Below are positions 49,217-58,597 of a stretch of DNA of 64,000 nucleotides, one piece after another. The notes below the pieces were generated by a model. That model worked only from the letters and a program-made list of their open reading frames with translations, had not been told where the DNA came from and searched no databases. Each line of letters begins with the position of its first letter. The stretch's first letter is position 1. The stretch is from Nitzschia sp. DOCU1. Taxonomy: Eukaryota > Bacillariophyta > Bacillariophyceae > Bacillariales > Bacillariaceae. A program made the translations under genes and the position numbers. Where the stretch lies: contig OX595998.1 of assembly GCA_951394045.1 (NCBI GenBank), positions 1,426,001 through 1,490,000 of the forward strand. The letters are read 5' to 3'.

Positions 49217-50921
49217 ATGAGGAGAGTCTTATCCTTGTCGCTAATGGCGACATGTCTTTGCGTGCTGGGGTTGTTATCACATTTTGTGAATGGTGACAAC
49301 GACGAGGACCAAAACCAGTTCATGTATTTGTCGGATTCGCCCGAGGCAGTCTTTCCCATTGAAGAGTTCAAAGAGTCTTATCCAGGTGAAAAACCTGCCT
49401 TTCTGTACGACCCAAACTATCCTTTTCCCAGAATAGTAGAATTCTACGCCCATTGGTGCCCGGTGAGTTTCTCTCTATATTAGTACTTGTGGATTCTGAT
49501 GCATGAGAAGGTTTTCGCCCTAACATTTTCTTCCGCGTCAGCACTGTCAACATTTCAAGCCGAAATATATCGAGCTTGCCAGGCGTATGAAGGAGGTGAC
49601 AGATACTTTGCCGGATGGCATTCACGTTGAAACTCGGGCCGTATCTTGCGTGCCGAACAAAGTCATTTGCAACGAAATAGGCGTCAATGGGTACCCCACG
49701 ATCAAGATTTTTCCTGCCTTTTCCATCAACGCAACGCTGGTTAGTTATGCAAAGCTCCACCCCAAAACCCTTCTGGCGACTTTAGGCATTGACACCGACA
49801 AATACTCAGCGGAGGCCAAGGGACAGGAAAACGTCGTACCTGCTGCTCAGGGCAATCTCAAAGCGACTACCGGGGAGAAACAAGTACAGAACCACCATTT
49901 TCAAGCCCGATCCAAGAAGGAGACTTTTGACGACGCGCACCTTTCCTTTGACTTTTTACTGCGAAATGGGGTCTACACTTCTACTGGGCCACTATCTTCG
50001 ACACAGAAAACGGCTCTGAACGAGTTTGTGAAAACAATGTCGGTGGCATTGCCTCGTTCATCTTCGCTGTATCCGATTGTGGAAGCTTTGAGTAACAATC
50101 GTGGTGTCATCGCAAAGTCAGAAGAAAGTTTGGTCGAGCTTTTGGATACTCTAGATCCGCCCCCCAGTAAATCCTGGAGCTCTGCCTGTACTCAGCACGG
50201 AACTGGGTACACGTGCGGTCTTTGGACGCTGTTCCATATCCTATCTGTGGGTGTGGTTGAGTGGAACTTGCTATCAGGAGACGCCGAGCAACGGTTGGCG
50301 CCGATGGCCGTAGCAGATGCATTACGGGGGTTCATTGAGCACTTCTTTCAGTGCGACGAATGCCGGGCTCACTTTTTGAGCGAGTACGATTCTTGCGGTC
50401 ACGAACGGTGTAACCGCCTCACATCCGACATTGAAACGTCGACATTTGAGGAATGGAAGCAACTTCCGCTCTGGCTTTACGAATTCCACAATGGCGTCAA
50501 TACGAGGCTACGTGAAGAACGACTTGCTAATCATGAAGATGAAGACACGACTAGTCCATGGCAGGTGCAGTGGCCACCAGTTTACCAATGTGCCCAATGC
50601 TGGTTATCGCAGGGTCGATGGGACGAGGATCAAGTATATCGTTTTCTGCGGCTGCAATACTGGCCCGAGGACTACAAGTCACCCGAAATTCAAAATCATC
50701 TTGACAAATCCAACCAAGATCTCCATCCAGATGTGGTGCTAGCGGTGCGCAAGCATCACGCCCAGCCCGACCAGGATCCTTATCTAGATGTCCCGCATTC
50801 GCCATTGCCATTGATGACGGTTATTCTTTTCTCCGTTGCTTCCGGCTACGCTTGGCACCGCAAGCGAAGATTTGATCAGAAAGGTTTCCACAAGAAGCAG
50901 GATTCCTCTAGCGATTGCTGA
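49217..50921 (+). CDS. QSOX-type sulfhydryl oxidase, two exons
   Basis: Exon 1 is 49217-49462; the GT-AG intron 49463-49541 (79 nt, phase 0) joins exon 2, 49542-50921. The product is 541 residues. A signal peptide is followed by a thioredoxin domain whose active site, Trp-Cys-Pro-His-Cys, is split by the intron between Pro and His. A cis-Pro segment (Val-Asn-Gly-Tyr-Pro-Thr-Ile) follows. The C-terminal half is an Erv/ALR domain: Gly-Leu-Trp-Thr-Leu-Phe-His (FAD-binding), the redox pair Cys-Asp-Glu-Cys, an Asn-Gly-Val-Asn-x-Arg motif, and a distal Cys-Ala-Gln-Cys. A membrane helix near the end (Pro-Leu-Met-Thr-Val-Ile-Leu-Phe-Ser-Val) with a basic tail makes it type I. It oxidises thiols in secreted proteins and reduces oxygen, in the ER/Golgi. 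Confidence 0.92.
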
Positions 50922-51212
50922 CGGAACTATCTGCTTGCGAAAAGGATCTCTCTACTAGAGTAGCAGCGAAAGGACCCGGCCGTGCAACTACGACGGTGGG
51001 CGCGCATGAGCACATGCGGGGCTGGCGCGCGCGCGCCTTTCTTGGAGGGAGATTTTCGGAAGCATGCTTCGCACTTTGGTCTTGCCCTTCGCATAGGAAA
51101 AATGCAAAATTAACTCAACGCGAAGCCAATGTTGGTGGAAGCGTCGTTTCGCACAGCACCACCACCTCCGATTGTTCCCATCCGACAAACTACCACAAGA
51201 AGAATAAGCATC

Positions 51213-52433
51213 ATGAAATTCCTCGTCGAAATCCTATCCGTGTTCCTAACGGCTGTTTTTGTCCAGGCGGCGCTGTTTGCAATAAGTTTGCGGAAGTTTG
51301 TGGTCGTGTCGTCGGCTGGAACCTTCGAGCCGCCGCGGGTGGAGCATGACTCTACGTCTGCTTGTCTGTTGGTGATGGACGAAAACCACCACTTGGGAGA
51401 ATGGCTCGCATACCACTATATTACTGCGAGACTCCGGCATGTAGTGGTTGCCGTCGATCCGCATTCGAAAACAAGTCCATCGGCCATTTTGGATCGATTC
51501 CGCCCGTACATGACCATTGAAGAGTGGACAGACTCAGACTTTACACGAAAGAATCTGACGTTTTCTCAAAATTCCGAGGCATCAGTCAAAACTAAGGCCC
51601 ACCGAAATCGGCAGAACGCTTTTCAGATGGAGTGCATAGTACATTTAAAGGAACGGGGTCGTGATTGGACACTGTTCGTGGATCCGGATGAATACCTTTC
51701 AATGAACCCTCGATGGATCCCAGATGCCAACGAACGTGTCAAACATCCATCGAGTATATATCGATTGATCAAAGAATACAGTGAGGCTTCCTCGTATCGC
51801 GATTTGCCGGACTACAAACCGCATTCCTGGATCGGTCGCTTCCATCGCCCTTGCGTAGTGATCCCACGAGTCTTGTTTGGATCGCACGAGGATGAATCCA
51901 AGATCCCGGTACCCTCGTGGATAGCGGATCCGTATCGACTTGATACCCTCCGTTGGGTGTATCGTGCTAAGGAGGTGATAATGTGGGGCAAGTCCTTGAT
52001 TGACGTATCAAGAGTTCTAGTAGAAGATCTTCGGGAAGGATCTAGCGCTCATTTTCCGGTGCACAGTCTTTGCAAGAAGTACGCTCCGGTTTACAACTCG
52101 ACGCCCATTGGGGTCCATCACTATCAGGGAACCTGGGAGGCTTATTCATTTCGAGAAGATGCCCGTAAAGGAACTCTTCGCAACTTCGAGAACTGGAAGG
52201 CCCAAGCCGACGATATTGGTGGTGGCAGGGACGACAGCATCAGAAACTGGGTTGTGGCCCTGGAAGATATGGTAGGCTCTGAAGTGGCAGCATATTGGCT
52301 GCAGGACAACGGGTTGCCTTCCTCGTTCAAGGGTGCATCTCCAGAAGAATGGGCGCGCCGAAAAAGTCTAGAAAACGACATTAAAATGAAGCACGTGGAG
52401 AGGCTCCTACGAGGAAAAAACAAAACGGTATAA
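51213..52433 (+). CDS. GT92-like glycosyltransferase (type II membrane)
   Basis: I prefer ATG 51213, which places a hydrophobic signal-anchor (Leu-Val-Glu-Ile-Leu-Ser-Val-Phe-Leu-Thr-Ala) first and gives 406 residues; ATG 51129 is in frame as an alternative. The catalytic domain follows the DUF23/GT92 pattern: Asp-Glu-Asn-His-His-Leu-Gly-Glu-Trp-Leu-Ala-Tyr-His-Tyr, a Val-Val-Ala-Val-Asp strand, Asn-Arg-Gln-Asn-Ala-Phe, the DXD-type motif Phe-Val-Asp-Pro-Asp-Glu-Tyr (near residue 155), and a late His-His-Tyr-Gln-Gly-Thr. The family transfers galactose or other hexoses onto glycans in the Golgi; the donor is unknown. It lies 291 bp after the QSOX gene on the same strand, and both are secretory-pathway enzymes. 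Confidence 0.85.
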   Translation: MKFLVEILSVFLTAVFVQAALFAISLRKFVVVSSAGTFEPPRVEHDSTSACLLVMDENHHLGEWLAYHYITARLRHVVVAVDPHSKTSPSAILDRFRPYMTIEEWTDSDFTRKNLTFSQNSEASVKTKAHRNRQNAFQMECIVHLKERGRDWTLFVDPDEYLSMNPRWIPDANERVKHPSSIYRLIKEYSEASSYRDLPDYKPHSWIGRFHRPCVVIPRVLFGSHEDESKIPVPSWIADPYRLDTLRWVYRAKEVIMWGKSLIDVSRVLVEDLREGSSAHFPVHSLCKKYAPVYNSTPIGVHHYQGTWEAYSFREDARKGTLRNFENWKAQADDIGGGRDDSIRNWVVALEDMVGSEVAAYWLQDNGLPSSFKGASPEEWARRKSLENDIKMKHVERLLRGKNKTV

Positions 52434-52961
52434 AAATTGGTTTCGATTATTACCCTGGTTTGAGCTCATGTATTGAACATAGCTTTGATAGACTTGGAGG
52501 GGGGTCAAGGCAGGTATTCTTTGGACGCACCTTTTTAGCAGCTCTTTCCTTGCTGCGTGTTACTTTGGCAATGTAGACTATATCATAGAGCTTTAGCAAA
52601 AGCATCGCCGTTCATACTCAATACTGTGAGCACATCCATCTGTGTCTACAGCTCCAGTTCACCCACAGTTGCCCCACGAAAACGAATCAAAAATACGCAA
52701 GGCATGACTACAAATTGGTATCATAGTACTTGATACGAGCAGAACGATGAGGAGTCGTCTATGAATACTCCCAGCTTCGGTCCGCCCAGCTCTCACAACA
52801 CGAAGGGCCTCCGGGTACTTCCCCACCCTTGCCCTCGCCCGACTCTCGTACCTCTCGTCATCGATCGGAAATCAACCTGTCACATAGTGCTTGATCCCGT
52901 TTGTTGATCCGGTCAATCTGCACATAGTAGATGTCCCAGATACCGTTGCGGGCTGAAGAAC
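52434..52961. other. Left flank of the LTR retrotransposon
   Basis: A minus-strand frame at 52858-52966, reading Ile-Trp-Asp-Ile-Tyr-Tyr-Val-Gln-Ile-Asp, enters from the LTR and ends at a stop near 52858. It may be the tail of something older, but I cannot name it. Otherwise nothing is seen. Confidence 0.4.
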
Positions 52962-52966
52962 AGTTG
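52962..52966. other. 5-bp target-site duplication AGTTG, left copy
   Basis: AGTTG occurs directly before the left LTR and again directly after the right LTR at 58598-58602. A 5-bp duplication is normal for Ty3/gypsy integrases. Confidence 0.9.
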
Positions 52967-53386
52967 TGCAGTAAGCCCGGGTTCGTAATAGTAAAAGAGT
53001 GAGCTAGTTTTAAAGATGTAGTATCCCAATTCGGAAGCTGCTCTTCCCGAACCAAGATTAAGAAGTAGTACCAGGGTAACGACCTAGTAGTAGATAGGAC
53101 AGATACGGATCTCTTGTCGGGCCTGGATGGAGTAGACCAAGGGGTCTTACGATTAATAGAAATGTATAGAGTGCAGTCCCGAAGCAGTCCTGCATGCCGA
53201 TCAATTAGACTGCCGGGTTTGCCGAGAGAATACACATACGCCCAGGAATATGCCCTATCGATTGATCAAGGCGATTCCCAGGTATAAGCCCTCGGACTTA
53301 GGCGGCGAACCACATGAATTACCAAAGCCGCGTCGATAACGCTCATGGACTTGGAGGACCACCGACGAACAGACGGGGGACCTTCA
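52967..53386 (-). repeat. 3' LTR (420 bp)
   Basis: It begins TGCAGTAAGCCC and ends GACCTTCA on the plus strand. Compared with the 5' LTR I see only two differences: it lacks a GAG triplet near 53001 and has 9 extra bases near 53299-53310. No substitution is seen in the rest. Confidence 0.95.
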
Positions 53387-53401
53387 TTCTGCTTCTCCCC
53401 T
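53387..53401 (-). other. Polypurine tract
   Basis: Read on the minus strand, AGGGGAGAAGCAGAA ends exactly where the 3' LTR (TGAAGG) starts, as required for plus-strand priming. Confidence 0.75.
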
Positions 53402-56400
53402 ATGCTGGAGTACCACGGTAGGGACGGAGGCGACGTATATTAATACGTTCAAAGACATCGTTGCCTCGATGGATAGTTACCGTGCCATTGACATGAACTT
53501 GTTCAATGGTGAAGGGACCAACCGACCTTTCCTGCAAGGAAGTTGGGTTGTAGGTGTGGATCAAGACTTGGTCTCCCACTTCATAGTCCTTGAAGCGGCG
53601 ACGGAGGTTGGCCCGACGATTTTTATCGTCAATAACAGCTTGACGTCTCTCACGGATCAGTTCGAAGTCTCGAATGAGAGGGATTGGTAGGAGCATGTCT
53701 CGGCCGAAGACAAGAGAGCCAGGAGACACTCCAAGAGTACGATGGACTGCAATTCGAATGGCACGAGAGGCAGTCGCAATGGCAGAGTCTGCATGTTCCA
53801 AGGCAGTTGCAACATTGGCAGGGGGGTCACGTTTGCAGAGTATGCGAAGTGTGTCTTCAATCGTCTTGTGCATTCGCTCGCACACAGCATTGGCTTGAGG
53901 ATTCTTGACGGTGATGGGACGACCCGCAATTCCTTCAATAGCAAGGGTTGCTTGAAAGCCAGCTCCAACAAATTCGTTGCCAGCATCAAAGATGCATTCG
54001 AGCGGGCGAGGGTATCTTGCCAGCCAATGATTCTCGAATAACATAGCTGCATGATGGGCCGACTTGTTTTCAATCCTGATAGTCTCAGATAGAGTAGTTG
54101 CGACGTCGACGATCGTCAGAGCTTCGATCGTGATGCGTCCAGTGTAAGGGACTTCAATTGACCATGGTCCAACGACTTCAAAAGGATAGGTCGTGTCGTT
54201 GCGTGAAGGCAAATGGCCATAAGCCATTCCTCCTTCCTTGATTTGGTCACAGCCGCAGTTGTCGACATGGTCTCGAGCCTTTTGCTTTAAACCAGCTATC
54301 CAGAAGAATGTTCGAAGAGACTTGTAGAGTCGATCTGCACCAGAGTGACCTTGGACTTGATGATACCAAGTGAGCGCTGGTTGCTCCAGAGCTTCAGAGA
54401 TGACAATCCGCCACTCGTTATTGTTTGCTCGGCGGTAACAGACGAGTTCATAGCCATGAAACTCTTGTCGCTCATAGCCGTCTTGTTCCAGTAAAGCGAG
54501 ACAGGCTGGATCAGCATCCTGAGCATCACGAATGCTCGGAAAGTTGAGTGGAAAACCATCAACTTCTTGAGGGTAAAAGAGAAGACATTCGGCCAACAAT
54601 GAGTCGAGGTCTTTGTCTTCCTGCTTCTCCCCTGAAAGTGAAAGGCGAGAGAAATTGCCGTCAGGGGGAGTCACGTCAGTCGTCTCCAAAGGAAGGCCTT
54701 GCTCGTTGGGAGGCGCATAGTGCGCGCTGGGGGGCACATGTGCAGGCATATGAGCAGGCGCAGCAGGCAAGCCGGGCGAGCCGATGCCACTAAGCGGATT
54801 TTTGATGACCCAGGGAGGATTTTTCGAGCCCATGGGAAGACGTGACAGGGCATCAGCCACAACATTGTTGATGCCAGGCTTGTAAATCAATTGTGGGGCA
54901 AACTCCTCAATCAGGAGACGCCAGTGAAGCAGACGTTGCGATTTGAGAATGGTTTGGCTCAAGTTCTTGTGGTCAGTGTAGATAGTAATGGGTGCACCAT
55001 AGAGCATGGGCCGATACTCTTCCAACACTGCCGTGATGCCAAGAGCTTCCTTGTCAGAGGCAGGATAGCGGCGTTGCACATCGGTAAGCTTGCGGCTGAA
55101 GAGGGCAACAGTCTTGCCTTCTTGCATGATGCGGGCACCCAGAGAATAGTCAGAGGCGTCCGTCTCAATCTCGAATGGTTTGTTAGGATCAGGATAGGCA
55201 AGAAGAATCTCTTGCGCAATCACTGCCTTGATTTGCTTGAAGGCTTTATCGCAATCGGCATTCCAAGCCTTGCGGAAGGCCTTGGGATTGACTTTTGTCA
55301 ATGCGGTGAGTGGTGCCAGGATATGGGCACGCCGCTCCCAGAAATCTCGATAGAAGTTGATCATGCCGATGAACCCTCGCAGCTGGCGGAGAGTCTTTGG
55401 GCGATCGAGCTGAAGGATTCCTTGAATCTTTTTCTTCCACGGTTTCAGACCCTCGGGGGTCAACCAATGTCCTAGCCAGTCAGTTTCCTTCACGCCCCAC
55501 TCACACTTAGCAGGGTTAATTGAGTAGCCGTTTCGTTGCAGTCGATCAAGGACTTGATCGATAACTCGGAGATGCTCATCCCAAGTCTTGTTGAAGATGC
55601 CGACATCATCGATGAAGGCCTCAACACACTCATAGAGGAGGTCGGACAGAACTTCCTCGATGGTTGCTTGAGCCCAGTCAGGTGACTGAGTCAATCCTTG
55701 AGGTACACGTTTGCGGCGGTACTTGCCAAATGGTGTGACGAGGACACAGAGCCACGATGACTCGTCGTCAAGCTCGTAGGAGTAATAAGCACCAGTGATA
55801 TCTATCTTGGTGAAATACTCATAGCCTTGTCGGCAGCGGAAGATGTCTTGAATCCTTGGCAAAGGATAGACCTTGCACTGAACCCACTTGTTGAGTTCAC
55901 GAAAGTCATCAACAGTCCTGATGGTTCCATCTTTCTTGGGGATAGCCATCATTGGCATGCCCCACTTGGACTCAAAGACTTGCTCAAGAACTCCAGTCTC
56001 GCACTGCCTCTTAAGCTCGTCACGAAAGACCTTGGCATGCCTATCTGGAACTGGATAGGGTCGAGCGCAATGATACGGAATTGCATCTGGCTTCAAGTCG
56101 ATGTGAAACTTTCGATGAGGGTAGTAACCCTGAGTACCATCGAAGAGGGTATCATACTTGATCAAGATTTGGTAGAGCTGCTCTCGCTGCTCTGAAGTCA
56201 AATGTACTTGAGCATCGGCGACTTCTCGAACATCGGCGACAGTTGACTTGTTTGCTTGGATCTCATTAAGATGACTCTCAGCCCGAGCGATCGGCGCTGG
56301 AGTAACATCAAGAAGACGTCGAAGGGCGGCACTGTTGTTGAAGTACTGCCTGTTATGGAACGGAATCTCATCGTCATACCACTTGCATGTCAATGAGGAC

Positions 56401-56729
56401 GACAAGACATCAATCTTCATCTTGTTCAGGAATGATTGACCAAGGATAAGGTCGTACTCGACATTGGGATTGTCGAATAGATAAACTTTCACTGTCTTGA
56501 TAGACCGAGTGTAGGAAAACTCAGGAAAGCGCACGTTGTGGAAGTAGACGTACTCAGTGGCTTGCAAGGCCCCAGAAGTAGTCGTGAACGTCATGGATTC
56601 ATCCTTGAACACCTCGATACCATTGGGCAAGTTACCCTTCTTGGCCATTGGGTGACTTCCACCGTGATCAAACAAGGTCTTGTAGAAGTACTTGCCTTTC
56701 TTGTTGTTCACTTGTCCGACGACAGTCAA
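53400..56729 (-). CDS. pol: Pol polyprotein: protease, RT, RNase H, integrase
   Basis: The 1109-codon open frame has no ATG at its start (first codon TTG within the 29-bp duplication), consistent with being the downstream part of a longer polyprotein. In order it has: protease, Leu-Phe-Asp-His-Gly-Gly-Ser; reverse transcriptase, Lys-Ile-Asp-Ile-Thr-Gly-Ala-Tyr, Pro-Gln-Gly-Leu and Phe-Ile-Asp-Asp; RNase H, Glu-Thr-Asp-Ala-Ser, Asp-Lys-Glu-Ala, Thr-Asp-His-Lys-Asn, ending Ala-Asp-Ala-Leu-Ser-Arg; integrase zinc finger with His-x4-His but Cys-Gly-Cys in place of Cys-x2-Cys; integrase core, Phe-Asp-Ala-Gly-Asn-Glu-Phe and Cys-Glu, 35 residues between Asp and Glu; and a Gly-Pro-Phe module near the C-terminus. 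The first catalytic Asp, expected just before Gly-Pro-Trp, is not seen (the text reads Glu-Val-Val-Gly-Pro-Trp). Activity of this copy's integrase is therefore doubtful. Confidence 0.93.
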   Translation of the reverse strand: MTVVGQVNNKKGKYFYKTLFDHGGSHPMAKKGNLPNGIEVFKDESMTFTTTSGALQATEYVYFHNVRFPEFSYTRSIKTVKVYLFDNPNVEYDLILGQSFLNKMKIDVLSSSLTCKWYDDEIPFHNRQYFNNSAALRRLLDVTPAPIARAESHLNEIQANKSTVADVREVADAQVHLTSEQREQLYQILIKYDTLFDGTQGYYPHRKFHIDLKPDAIPYHCARPYPVPDRHAKVFRDELKRQCETGVLEQVFESKWGMPMMAIPKKDGTIRTVDDFRELNKWVQCKVYPLPRIQDIFRCRQGYEYFTKIDITGAYYSYELDDESSWLCVLVTPFGKYRRKRVPQGLTQSPDWAQATIEEVLSDLLYECVEAFIDDVGIFNKTWDEHLRVIDQVLDRLQRNGYSINPAKCEWGVKETDWLGHWLTPEGLKPWKKKIQGILQLDRPKTLRQLRGFIGMINFYRDFWERRAHILAPLTALTKVNPKAFRKAWNADCDKAFKQIKAVIAQEILLAYPDPNKPFEIETDASDYSLGARIMQEGKTVALFSRKLTDVQRRYPASDKEALGITAVLEEYRPMLYGAPITIYTDHKNLSQTILKSQRLLHWRLLIEEFAPQLIYKPGINNVVADALSRLPMGSKNPPWVIKNPLSGIGSPGLPAAPAHMPAHVPPSAHYAPPNEQGLPLETTDVTPPDGNFSRLSLSGEKQEDKDLDSLLAECLLFYPQEVDGFPLNFPSIRDAQDADPACLALLEQDGYERQEFHGYELVCYRRANNNEWRIVISEALEQPALTWYHQVQGHSGADRLYKSLRTFFWIAGLKQKARDHVDNCGCDQIKEGGMAYGHLPSRNDTTYPFEVVGPWSIEVPYTGRITIEALTIVDVATTLSETIRIENKSAHHAAMLFENHWLARYPRPLECIFDAGNEFVGAGFQATLAIEGIAGRPITVKNPQANAVCERMHKTIEDTLRILCKRDPPANVATALEHADSAIATASRAIRIAVHRTLGVSPGSLVFGRDMLLPIPLIRDFELIRERRQAVIDDKNRRANLRRRFKDYEVGDQVLIHTYNPTSLQERSVGPFTIEQVHVNGTVTIHRGNDVFERINIRRLRPYRGTPA

Positions 56730-56768
56730 CGTCGTGGGACTTGTCCGACGACAGTCAACGTCGTGGGA
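56711..56768. repeat. 29-bp perfect tandem duplication inside pol
   Basis: Bases 56711-56739 and 56740-56768 are identical (each starts CTTGTCCGACGACAGTCAAC on the plus strand). Since 29 is not a multiple of three, the upstream frame (stop at 56726) and the pol frame are out of register. Confidence 0.97.
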
Positions 56769-57466
56769 ACTAGATCAATGTCAACTTCTTCAAGTTGAGC
56801 AGCAGTCGACGGATTTGACTGATACTTCTTGCTCTCGCAATGAAGTTTGCTTGCTTCTTCAGGATCATAATACTCGGGGTCGAGCTCTTCCATGTGATTG
56901 AAGAACGATTCCTTGGCCTTTTCGTCTTCATTGGCTTCCTCTTGTTCAAAGAAGTAGCTGCTGCCTTGAGTCAAGTTAGACTCGGCACCTTGAGGGTTGC
57001 TGGAGGCGTTCGAAGCAGTTGCCGTCCTAGCATTCCCATCAGTTGCATGGGCCTCACCTCGGCGTCCTTGATTGGCACCATGGCCTCCTCCTTGATTGCT
57101 GCCTTGGTTGTTGGCCTCGCCGTATCGATTGGCATGACACTGGCCCCAGGTATGATTGCCATGACCTGGGAGAGGGCATGGATCGTTAGCTTGAATGCGA
57201 CGATAGCCTTGATTGTTGCCGCCGCCACGGCCACGATTGCCGTTGCGGTTTCCATTTCGATTGTTATTGTTGTTGTTGTTGTTGTTGTTGTGGCGTCCAC
57301 CGCCATTGCCAAAGCGGTTGCGATTTCCACCTTGATTGCGATTGCTTCCACGGTTGCCAGATCGGCCACCGGAGCTGCGGTTGCCTCCGCTGTTGTTGCT
57401 GCCGGCACCATTGCCGCTGCTTCCACTTTGCTGTGGAGGTTTCGAACCGCCTGTCGATCCATGTAT
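56726..57466 (-). pseudogene. Nucleocapsid zinc knuckle and pre-protease segment, displaced frame
   Basis: This frame is open from just after a TGA (57467-57469) to a TGA at 56726-56728. It encodes an Asn/Gly/Arg-rich basic region, then a knuckle Cys-x4-His-x2-His-x4-Cys (57137-57178, starting Cys-Pro-Leu-Pro-Gly-His), another Gly/Asn-rich stretch, and an acidic segment. It has no start codon of its own. By phase it belongs between Gag and Pol as one polyprotein. In the frame of the annotated gag ORF the same DNA reads as an Ala/Thr-rich tail with no knuckle. Confidence 0.8.
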
Positions 57467-58083
57467 TCATGGATCTCAGCGATTGGAGTAGTTGAGTAGG
57501 TCATATTCGCGTTTTCGAAATTGACTTGAAAGGTAGACGGCATGGCTTTTACGTAGACTCTAGCCAGTTTGTCGTCGTCAAAGCCACCATCATCTGGGGC
57601 ATCAGCCAGTTGAGCCGCCATCCTTGACGTTGCTCGAAGGCACAAAAGAAACTTGCCAGGCGTCATGCTCACTGGCTTCTTGATGGAACGTAGGTAGTCC
57701 ATCTGATCAACATAGCGATAGCCTGCCAATAGCTCCGATTTGAAAGCTTGCAAGGCTTGATCAAAGTTGGCAACAGTTGGGTTCAAACCGTCGCTCACGA
57801 GTTCCCACACTGCCATGGGATATCCGTCCAAGTGGCTTGGGAACTTGGCGAAAAGCTTATGTCCAGTCGTCCAGACCAAGGTTGATCGTGCTCTAGCAAA
57901 GAGCAAAAGGAACGTCAGGATCGCAAAAGGTGTTGCTTCATCATTGAGACGAGGAACTCGAAGCTCAGTGGATTCCTCAACGCCATGGGCGTCTCTCTCG
58001 CTTCTGCGATGACGAACAAACTCGATTTCCGACTCATCATAGTCTGGTTCGAGGGGGATAACATGGGCCTTGGTTGGCGCCAT
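56971..58083 (-). CDS. gag: Gag (capsid part; C-terminal frame lost)
   Basis: The open frame begins at ATG 58083 (Met-Ala-Pro-Thr-Lys-Ala-His-Val-Ile-Pro-Leu). Its first 205 residues look like a retrotransposon capsid: helices with Leu-Leu-Ala-Gly-Tyr-Arg-Tyr-Val-Asp-Gln-Met-Asp-Tyr-Leu and a Pro-Gly-Lys-Phe-Leu motif, ending near Glu-Ile-His-Glu-Tyr-Met. Beyond this the frame continues to a stop at 56971 as an Ala/Ile/Thr-rich sequence that is very probably an out-of-frame reading of the nucleocapsid region. Length and content upstream of 57467 fit the family. No myristoylation or other targeting signal is seen. Confidence 0.85.
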   Translation of the reverse strand: MAPTKAHVIPLEPDYDESEIEFVRHRRSERDAHGVEESTELRVPRLNDEATPFAILTFLLLFARARSTLVWTTGHKLFAKFPSHLDGYPMAVWELVSDGLNPTVANFDQALQAFKSELLAGYRYVDQMDYLRSIKKPVSMTPGKFLLCLRATSRMAAQLADAPDDGGFDDDKLARVYVKAMPSTFQVNFENANMTYSTTPIAEIHEYMDRQAVRNLHSKVEAAAMVPAATTAEATAAPVADLATVEAIAIKVEIATALAMAVDATTTTTTTTITIEMETATAIVAVAAATIKAIVAFKLTIHALSQVMAIIPGASVMPIDTARPTTKAAIKEEAMVPIKDAEVRPMQLMGMLGRQLLRTPPATLKVPSLT

Positions 58084-58183
58084 GGTCTTGAAGATAAGTT
58101 GTCTTGAAAGTTGTTTTGAAAGGGGTCGCCTATCGTTGCGATACACGGCTCGTTACGAAATCTCACGTAGTTTCTGATCAGAG

Positions 58184-58597
58184 TGCAGTAAGCCCGGGTT
58201 CGTAATAGTAAAAGAGTGAGGAGCTAGTTTTAAAGATGTAGTATCCCAATTCGGAAGCTGCTCTTCCCGAACCAAGATTAAGAAGTAGTACCAGGGTAAC
58301 GACCTAGTAGTAGATAGGACAGATACGGATCTCTTGTCGGGCCTGGATGGAGTAGACCAAGGGGTCTTACGATTAATAGAAATGTATAGAGTGCAGTCCC
58401 GAAGCAGTCCTGCATGCCGATCAATTAGACTGCCGGGTTTGCCGAGAGAATACACATACGCCCAGGAATATGCCCTATCGATTGATCAAGGCGATTCCCA
58501 GGTATAAGCCCTCGGACTAACCACATGAATTACCAAAGCCGCGTCGATAACGCTCATGGACTTGGAGGACCACCGACGAACAGACGGGGGACCTTCA
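58184..58597 (-). repeat. 5' LTR (414 bp)
   Basis: It matches the left LTR from TGCAGT to CCTTCA with only two indels (a GAG insertion near 58220, a 9-base deletion near 58518). On the element's strand it lies upstream of gag, so it contains the transcription start; no promoter element was picked out. Confidence 0.95.

Larger units (their letters stand above)
52967..58597 (-). mobile_element. Full-length Ty3/gypsy LTR retrotransposon (5631 bp)
   Basis: The element is flanked by AGTTG duplications and bounded by LTRs that begin TG and end CA. The internal order on the minus strand is Gag, zinc knuckle, protease, reverse transcriptase, RNase H, integrase, which defines the Ty3/gypsy (Metaviridae-type) class; the GPF-like module after the integrase is typical of the group. 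The coding frame is broken twice: a one-base-type shift between 57467 and the zinc knuckle, and a 29-bp duplication at 56711-56768. A polypurine tract is present, but I could not identify a standard initiator-tRNA primer site next to the 5' LTR. No env-like ORF is present. The insertion is between genes and does not visibly break one. Confidence 0.95.

Noticed and set aside
52858..53235. Minus-strand ORF running from the LTR into the flank as a real gene
   Set aside because: Most of it is LTR sequence, and the same LTR reading frame occurs in the other LTR copy.
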